A stretch of 29,998 bases of DNA from Promethearchaeota archaeon (lineage in GTDB: Archaea; Asgardarchaeota; Lokiarchaeia; Sigynarchaeales; SOKP01): positions 1 to 29,998 of the forward strand of contig JAEOTL010000546.1 in the NCBI GenBank assembly GCA_016839845.1, given 5' to 3'. The notes below the pieces were generated by a model, which did no database searches, was not told the DNA's origin, and was given only the letters and a program-made list of their open reading frames with translations. Positions 25,453-29,998 of the stretch are shown here, piece by piece (positions within the stretch are counted from its first letter, which is position 1; every line of letters begins with the position of its first letter). Position numbers and translations under genes: made by a program.

Positions 25453-27027
25453 TTGACATCGTACAAGATAATTGAAAAAGAAAATCTTAAGCTTTCCTTT
25501 ACCTCATATTTGAGAAGGCATCCAAAGCTTGATGCTAAGCGTCAAGAAATTCACATGGCTCTCTCGAAAATTGTAGGAGAAGAGGATCTTGTAATTAATG
25601 AATCCCAACTATTCTCCTATAAGTATTCGCAGCTACCAGGGGGTATTCCCCTTAGACGTACCACGGTAGCAAAAGGGACATACGTAATTATAATGCCTGA
25701 TTTTGCTGTTTATCCTGAAACGACAGAGGAAGTACAGGAGGTTGTCAAGCTAGCAAATCAATATATCATTCCAATAGTACCCTATTCTGGTGGGAGTGGT
25801 CTTGGAATTACCGCGCCAAGTGGAGGAATCATTTTAGATTTGAAAAAACTGGACAGAATTATTGAAATTGACGAGATCTCTCATACTGCGACTGTTGAGG
25901 CAGGTATCTATGTATTTAATTTAGAAAATGAGTTGAATAAAAGAGGGTTTGAACTTGAGCACTACCCTGCCTCCTATTTCTGTTCATGCATTGGTGGTTT
26001 TATAGGAGATCGTTCAGCAGGTAGATTGTCAACGAAATATGGAAAAATTGAGAAAATGGTTCTTGGCATGAAGGTTGTACTACCCAATGGTAAGTTGATT
26101 GACACACCAAAAGTTCCTGGTCATGCCGTTGGTCCTGATTTCAATAATCTTTTTATAGGGATGGGCGGTACACTCGGTGTCACCACGGAGGTTACCCTCA
26201 AAATATACCCAAAACCTGAGAAGCGAATTTTCAGATCTGTACTTCTGCCAGACCTTGATAAAGGATTCGAATCAATGAGAAAGATCATGCAAGAGGATTT
26301 TAATCCATGTATGGCTAGACTTTATGATCCCATCGAAACTAACAGTCAATTATTCAAGTATCATCTAGTAACACCACTTTCCAGAGAACAACTAGAAAAC
26401 TTGCCGGGTTGCTGTTATTTAATTTATGGATTCGATGGAAAAGCAGAACTTGTAGATCTTCTGCATCAGTGGGCATGGGAAATCCTTCAAGAGCATGGGG
26501 CTGTTGATCTTGGATTTGAAGAGGGACAATTTTGGTGGGATCATAGTCTTGATGATTATTATAAAGGATTTGGTAGACCAACAAGACAATCAGAATTCTT
26601 TTCTGAAGATACACCCCATACGGGAGGGGTATTTGATTTTATTGTTCCTATGAAATATATTAGTCAAATCTGGAAAGAAACCAGTAAAGCGCTCAAGAAA
26701 GCCTATCCTAAGTCAATCCTTTATGGTCACTTCTCACATTGGTATAAAACTGCGACAATGATGTATCCAATGGTATACATCTGGGATTTGCCAGATGATC
26801 CAGTGGAACTAGGGAAGGCATATTTTACGGCACAAGCCATATGTCTAGAACCTGTCTACAAATATGGTGGAGCTTTTCAACATCATCATGGAGTAGGTAG
26901 GCTTTATGGTAATCAAATGACGAGACAATGGGGTGAAGGGGGATTTGAGGCTCTTCGTGCCATCAAGAATGCTCTTGATCCTAATAACATTATGAATCCG
27001 GGTAACTTAGGTTTTGAGATGAAATAA
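25453..27027 (+). CDS. FAD-binding oxidase, alkyl-DHAP synthase/GlcD-like
   Basis: 524 residues from TTG at 25453 (an ATG at 25555 is the alternative). The PCMH-type FAD domain starts near residue 82 with PDFAVYPETTEEVQEVVKLA. PYSGGSGLGITAPSGG at 110-125 is the flavin loop, and GGFIGDRSAGRLSTKYGKIE followed by GMGGTLGVTTEVTLKI at 236-251 completes it. In the C-terminal cap, GGAFQHHHGVGR (472-483) matches the His-His-His motif of alkyldihydroxyacetonephosphate synthase (AGPS), and GPDFNNLFIGMGGTLG matches the AGPS version of that block. The end DPNNIMNPGNLGF is common to the whole VAO family. Two roles are possible: ether-bond formation on DHAP, or oxidation of a 2-hydroxyacid with an iron-sulfur partner (the protein at 28410). 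Glycerol genes lie nearby. Family certain; role open. Confidence 0.82.
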   Translation: MTSYKIIEKENLKLSFTSYLRRHPKLDAKRQEIHMALSKIVGEEDLVINESQLFSYKYSQLPGGIPLRRTTVAKGTYVIIMPDFAVYPETTEEVQEVVKLANQYIIPIVPYSGGSGLGITAPSGGIILDLKKLDRIIEIDEISHTATVEAGIYVFNLENELNKRGFELEHYPASYFCSCIGGFIGDRSAGRLSTKYGKIEKMVLGMKVVLPNGKLIDTPKVPGHAVGPDFNNLFIGMGGTLGVTTEVTLKIYPKPEKRIFRSVLLPDLDKGFESMRKIMQEDFNPCMARLYDPIETNSQLFKYHLVTPLSREQLENLPGCCYLIYGFDGKAELVDLLHQWAWEILQEHGAVDLGFEEGQFWWDHSLDDYYKGFGRPTRQSEFFSEDTPHTGGVFDFIVPMKYISQIWKETSKALKKAYPKSILYGHFSHWYKTATMMYPMVYIWDLPDDPVELGKAYFTAQAICLEPVYKYGGAFQHHHGVGRLYGNQMTRQWGEGGFEALRAIKNALDPNNIMNPGNLGFEMK

Positions 27028-27222
27028 ATGCGGACGTACAACATAATCCTTTTTAATTATTAAAATCTATAATATTTTGATTGAATAATAGAGTAGAAGC
27101 ATAAAATCCTGCTAAAACATAGAATTAATGATTTATATAAATATTCGAAATAAATTTCCTCTTTTCGGGGAGTATAAAATTGCAAAAATACTAGAAATGA
27201 TCTTTTTCTCGAAGATTCATTC

Positions 27223-27231
27223 TTAAATATA
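27223..27231 (+). promoter_or_regulatory. Candidate archaeal TATA box for the SAM methyltransferase gene
   Basis: TTAAATATA is centred 25 nt before the ATG at 27252 and there is no ribosome binding site between. The position fits a leaderless message and separates this gene from the FAD oxidase 225 nt upstream. Confidence 0.42.
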
Positions 27232-27251
27232 GTTAAACAGCTGATATTGGT

Positions 27252-28244
27252 ATGATTCTCTTCAAAAAATTGTTTGACCGTTATGGGCAAAGATTAGAGT
27301 TAAGCTTCTTTTCAAAATTTTCAAAATTGAACAAAACAACTTCCATTCACATTCTTAGTGCTGATAGAGGATTAAATCTTCCATTAAAAATGCTTTATTA
27401 TTTATTAAATAAGATAAATAATTTATTTCCTTATTACAAAGTTGATAAAAGTCTAGAGATTCGTAGTTTTCAAGATAAAAATTTAAAAAAAAATTGGCCA
27501 AAGTGTCGTATTACGTATTCTCCTGGTAGAAAATTTTCTGAATTGTTTTGGATTAATTTGCCATGGGATTTAATAAAGAGAGAATTGAATGGCATAAATG
27601 TTTTAGATATAGGATGTGGTTCAGGGTATTATGGGGAGAAATTTGTTAATTATAGCATGAATAATATTAATAGCTATGTAGGCTTGGATATTAAAACGAA
27701 TGATAATTGGATCAATTTAAAAAAAAAGTATTCTTTCTTTCAATTCATTAAATTTGATGGTAGACATTTCACTGATTTAATCCCAAATGAAACAAACTTT
27801 TTTGTCACACAGGCAGCGGTTGAACATTTCGAAGAAGATTTGACATTTTTTAAGCAAATAAGAGATTACATATCCTCTTCAAGAAGAAATGCCATTCAAA
27901 TTCACGTGTTACCTTCAAGAGCTTCCTTACCAATCACTCGTTTTCATGGTGTAAGACAATATACGCCAAGAACAATTTCAAAGATTGTAAGACTATTTAA
28001 AGATTTTTCATACTCAATCCTATTTAATCTTGGAGGAAAACATTGTAGGTATGTAGCCTATAAATATATTACTGAACCAGGAAGAAAAAAATTAGGAAAT
28101 ATGCGTATTATAAAATCTCATGAATATAACAAATTATCATTTAATGCAGTAAAAAAAGATATGGACTATCCACAAAGAATTCCATCAGGTTACGCTCTTG
28201 TAATACATTCTAATTCGAAAAAAAATATTTTTAGTAATAAATAA
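27252..28244 (+). CDS. Class I SAM-dependent methyltransferase
   Basis: 330 residues. NVLDIGCGSGYYGEKF at 116-131 is the SAM-binding motif I; VGLDIKTND at 143-151 provides the acidic ribose-binding residue, and FVTQAAVEHFEED resembles motif post-II/III of this fold. The N-terminal 110 residues and the C-terminal 100 are basic and lack a family I recognise. Substrate unknown; similar small methyltransferases act on lipids, sugars of surface polymers or quinones. Base use is clearly more AT-rich than the two flanking redox genes, with many A runs, which hints at a different origin. It has its own TATA box and sits between the FAD oxidase and the HdrD-like gene. Confidence 0.78.
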   Translation: MILFKKLFDRYGQRLELSFFSKFSKLNKTTSIHILSADRGLNLPLKMLYYLLNKINNLFPYYKVDKSLEIRSFQDKNLKKNWPKCRITYSPGRKFSELFWINLPWDLIKRELNGINVLDIGCGSGYYGEKFVNYSMNNINSYVGLDIKTNDNWINLKKKYSFFQFIKFDGRHFTDLIPNETNFFVTQAAVEHFEEDLTFFKQIRDYISSSRRNAIQIHVLPSRASLPITRFHGVRQYTPRTISKIVRLFKDFSYSILFNLGGKHCRYVAYKYITEPGRKKLGNMRIIKSHEYNKLSFNAVKKDMDYPQRIPSGYALVIHSNSKKNIFSNK

Positions 28245-28372
28245 TATTTTGAAAGAATAATAAAAGATATTATTACTAAACAAAAACTTTTGAAGCTAAT
28301 GATCTAACCTAATCTGAATAAGATTTTTGTGTAAAGAAAATATAAAAGATTATTACTGTTTACGTATACTAC

Positions 28373-28380
28373 TATAAATA
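28373..28380 (+). promoter_or_regulatory. Candidate archaeal TATA box for the second HdrD-like gene
   Basis: TATAAATA is centred about 33 nt before the ATG at 28410, with an AT-rich, Shine-Dalgarno-free stretch between. It gives the gene its own start of transcription. Confidence 0.45.
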
Positions 28381-28409
28381 ATTAATAATAAGATTAATTT
28401 CTATAAAAA

Positions 28410-29534
28410 ATGGTTAAATCCCTATTAGATGATATTTCGGATGATCTTTGGTATTGCTTATATTGCATGATGTGTAAGGCAACGTGCACCACACACTATT
28501 ATACACGAAGGGAAGAGGATGCTCCTGAACCCAGAGTTCATCTTGTTGAACTAGTGCGTCGAGGGTTTTTGGAGTGGGATGAAATCTCCGCGGAAACTAT
28601 ACTTCATTGCAACCTTTGCGGACTTTGTAGCGAATGGTGCGCCTCTAAACAAGATATCCCTACAATCATGACCACAGCAAGAGCTGATGTGGTAAATCAA
28701 GGATTAGCCCCGGAAAGTGTTATAAGTGTCGATGAGAGCTTGAACAATCTCAAAAATGCTTATAGAAAACCTTTAGAAGAACGATTTAAAGGCATTTCTC
28801 TTGCTAACAGAGATGTTAAAGATGCAGAAGTTATTTATTTTATTGGATGTCTTAGCAGTTATGATAGACAAGAGATCCCGCGAGCTATGATTAAAATTCT
28901 TGAAGCTGTTGGAGTGAAATATGCTGTTCTAAAAGGAGAAGAATGGTGTTGCGGCCTACCCGCATACCAATTAGGACTTTGGGATAGAGCTAGGGAGATG
29001 TCGGAACATAACGCAAAGTCCATTAATGCAATTGGTGTCAAGACTGTAATTGCATCCTGTCCAGGATGTGCAAGAGCTCTTAAACTGGAGTATACAAAGT
29101 GGGGTACAAAACTTGATGTCGAAGTTTTACATCATACAGAATACATCGAGAAACTGCTTGATGAGGGGAAACTAAAGCTAAAGAAGTCAATTACGAAAAA
29201 ACTGACCTATCATGATCCTTGTCACTTAGGGCGGGATATGGAAATTTATTATGCCCCCCGAAATGTACTTAAGCAAGTTACTGATTCTAATGTACTTGAG
29301 ATGTTCGCTACGCGTGAGAAAGCTCTCTGTTGTGGTTCTGGGGGAGGATACAAACTAACTAATCCTAAAAAAGCCAATAAAATGGGGAGCAGGATAACTG
29401 ATGAGGCTACTTTTGTAAAGGCAGATATCCTTGTTTCTGCTTGTCCCTTATGTAAAGAATCCTTCTCCAATGATGCCGGAGAAAAGGGGCTTGAATTGAA
29501 GGATATCGCTGAACTTATAAGTGAATTATTATAG
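28410..29534 (+). CDS. HdrD/GlcF-like iron-sulfur protein with two CCG domains
   Basis: 374 residues. Two ferredoxin motifs come first (C16, C19, C22, C26 and C67, C70, C73, C77), then two CCG domains: C147, C180-C181-G182, C217/C220 and C271, C307-C308-G309, C345/C348. All expected cysteines are present, unlike in the related protein at 15545. The architecture is that of HdrD, GlpC and GlcF: electron-transfer subunits that receive electrons from a flavoprotein or reduce a disulfide. The FAD oxidase at 25453 is the obvious partner on the same strand, although a methyltransferase gene lies between. GlpD at 21358 is another possible source of electrons, by analogy with GlpC. No membrane segment is visible. 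Confidence 0.9.
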   Translation: MVKSLLDDISDDLWYCLYCMMCKATCTTHYYTRREEDAPEPRVHLVELVRRGFLEWDEISAETILHCNLCGLCSEWCASKQDIPTIMTTARADVVNQGLAPESVISVDESLNNLKNAYRKPLEERFKGISLANRDVKDAEVIYFIGCLSSYDRQEIPRAMIKILEAVGVKYAVLKGEEWCCGLPAYQLGLWDRAREMSEHNAKSINAIGVKTVIASCPGCARALKLEYTKWGTKLDVEVLHHTEYIEKLLDEGKLKLKKSITKKLTYHDPCHLGRDMEIYYAPRNVLKQVTDSNVLEMFATREKALCCGSGGGYKLTNPKKANKMGSRITDEATFVKADILVSACPLCKESFSNDAGEKGLELKDIAELISELL

Positions 29535-29570
29535 CAAGGTTTTTATTTTACCACATCTGCCTTTTTCATC

Positions 29571-29998
29571 ATGTCATTAATGAGTGAATTATACAAATTA
29601 AGTAAAAAAGACATTAATAAAGCTGCAGATGTACTTGTAAGTGCATATACCGAAGATCCAATAATGAAAAGAGTATTTAAAGAAGATAAACATCGACGTA
29701 TCCAGTTTAAAGTAATGCTCAAATTTTGTGTAAAGTATGGTGAGGTTTTCGCACCATCTGAGAATTTTGAAGGAGTTATGTGCATTTTACCCTATGAAAA
29801 TGCTGATATGACAGTCCCAAGAATTTTTTTAAGCGGGGGGTTTTTCCTGTCTCTGAAACTAATGAAATTCAGAAAGATGATGGAACAAAACATAGAAATT
29901 ATAGAAGAAGTAAAGAAAAATCTTGATATTGGCCCATATATATATCTCTTTGTGATCGGTGTTTCACAAGAGTTTCAAGGAAAAGGTTATGGGGGGAA
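29571..29998 (+). CDS. GNAT-family N-acetyltransferase (3' end cut by window edge)
   Basis: 142 codons are visible and the frame is still open at the right edge. The start ATG at 29571 gives MSLMSELYKLSKKDINKAAD; a second ATG at 29580 is possible. The N-terminal helix-strand pattern (LVSAYTEDPIMKRVF) and the late IGVSQEFQGKGYGG are typical of the GNAT fold; QGKGYG is the acetyl-CoA pyrophosphate-binding loop (motif A). The rest of the acetyl-CoA site lies beyond the window. The protein most resembles small-molecule acetyltransferases; the acceptor cannot be told. It lies 36 nt after the HdrD-like gene on the same strand. Confidence 0.82.
   Translation, partial: MSLMSELYKLSKKDINKAADVLVSAYTEDPIMKRVFKEDKHRRIQFKVMLKFCVKYGEVFAPSENFEGVMCILPYENADMTVPRIFLSGGFFLSLKLMKFRKMMEQNIEIIEEVKKNLDIGPYIYLFVIGVSQEFQGKGYGG

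Noticed and set aside
27060..27290. 76-codon - strand open frame in the gap before the methyltransferase gene
   Set aside because: It overlaps the methyltransferase start and its TATA box. Its sequence is aromatic-rich with no domain, as expected from AT-rich noncoding DNA.
29543..29785. 80-codon - strand open frame near the right edge
   Set aside because: It is antisense to the GNAT gene, whose QGKGYG motif shows which strand is coding.

Overview
The window is AT-rich, densely coded DNA with 23 complete or nearly complete protein genes and two genes cut by the window edges. I see no rRNA, tRNA, CRISPR array, insertion sequence or phage gene. It looks archaeal. Several genes have an archaeal-type TATA box about 25-33 nt before the start codon and no Shine-Dalgarno site. 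There are membrane-anchored winged-helix regulators and HdrD-like CCG-domain iron-sulfur proteins, and four proteins of the UroD/MtaA methyltransferase fold. This mix fits a heterotrophic, anaerobic Asgard archaeon of the Lokiarchaeia type. That assignment is an inference, because no diagnostic marker gene is present.

Region 1 (1-3316, all + strand): the 3' part of a MeaB/ArgK-type GTPase, a ferredoxin-nitroreductase fusion, a small zinc-ribbon protein, an isoprenylcysteine/phospholipid methyltransferase-like membrane protein, and a membrane-bound regulator with two winged-helix domains.

Region 2 (3433-13344) looks like a carbohydrate-use locus. It holds an IlvD/Edd-family dehydratase, a UroD-fold protein and a GH36-like glycosidase in one + strand operon. 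Next come two paralogous UroD-fold genes on the - strand, on either side of a xylose-isomerase-like TIM-barrel gene, and then a GPH-type (MelB-like) sugar symporter.

Region 3 (13378-19199, all - strand) reads in transcription order as a CrtI-like FAD oxidoreductase, an alpha/beta hydrolase, an HdrD-like iron-sulfur protein, a DUF169 protein and a fourth, divergent UroD-fold protein. The last four are closely spaced and probably form one operon. Its function is not known.

Region 4 (19371-29998): a small membrane protein made of two tandem copies of one 45-residue hairpin; a glycerol-kinase-like FGGY kinase divergent from a GlpD-type glycerol-3-phosphate dehydrogenase; an orphan family-5 solute-binding protein whose signal peptide is out of reach of any normal start codon; an FAD oxidase with the HHHGVG motif of alkyl-DHAP synthases; an AT-rich SAM methyltransferase; a second HdrD-like protein; and the start of a GNAT acetyltransferase. 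The kinase and dehydrogenase would convert glycerol to DHAP. The FAD oxidase could either use DHAP-type substrates (ether lipid chemistry) or pair with the iron-sulfur protein as a hydroxyacid oxidase.

The most unusual aspects are: (i) four UroD-fold proteins with different zinc-ligand motifs and no corrinoid protein in sight; (ii) the HdrD/DUF169/UroD operon; (iii) the AGPS-like oxidase near glycerol genes; and (iv) two genes whose coding signal extends upstream of any usable start codon.
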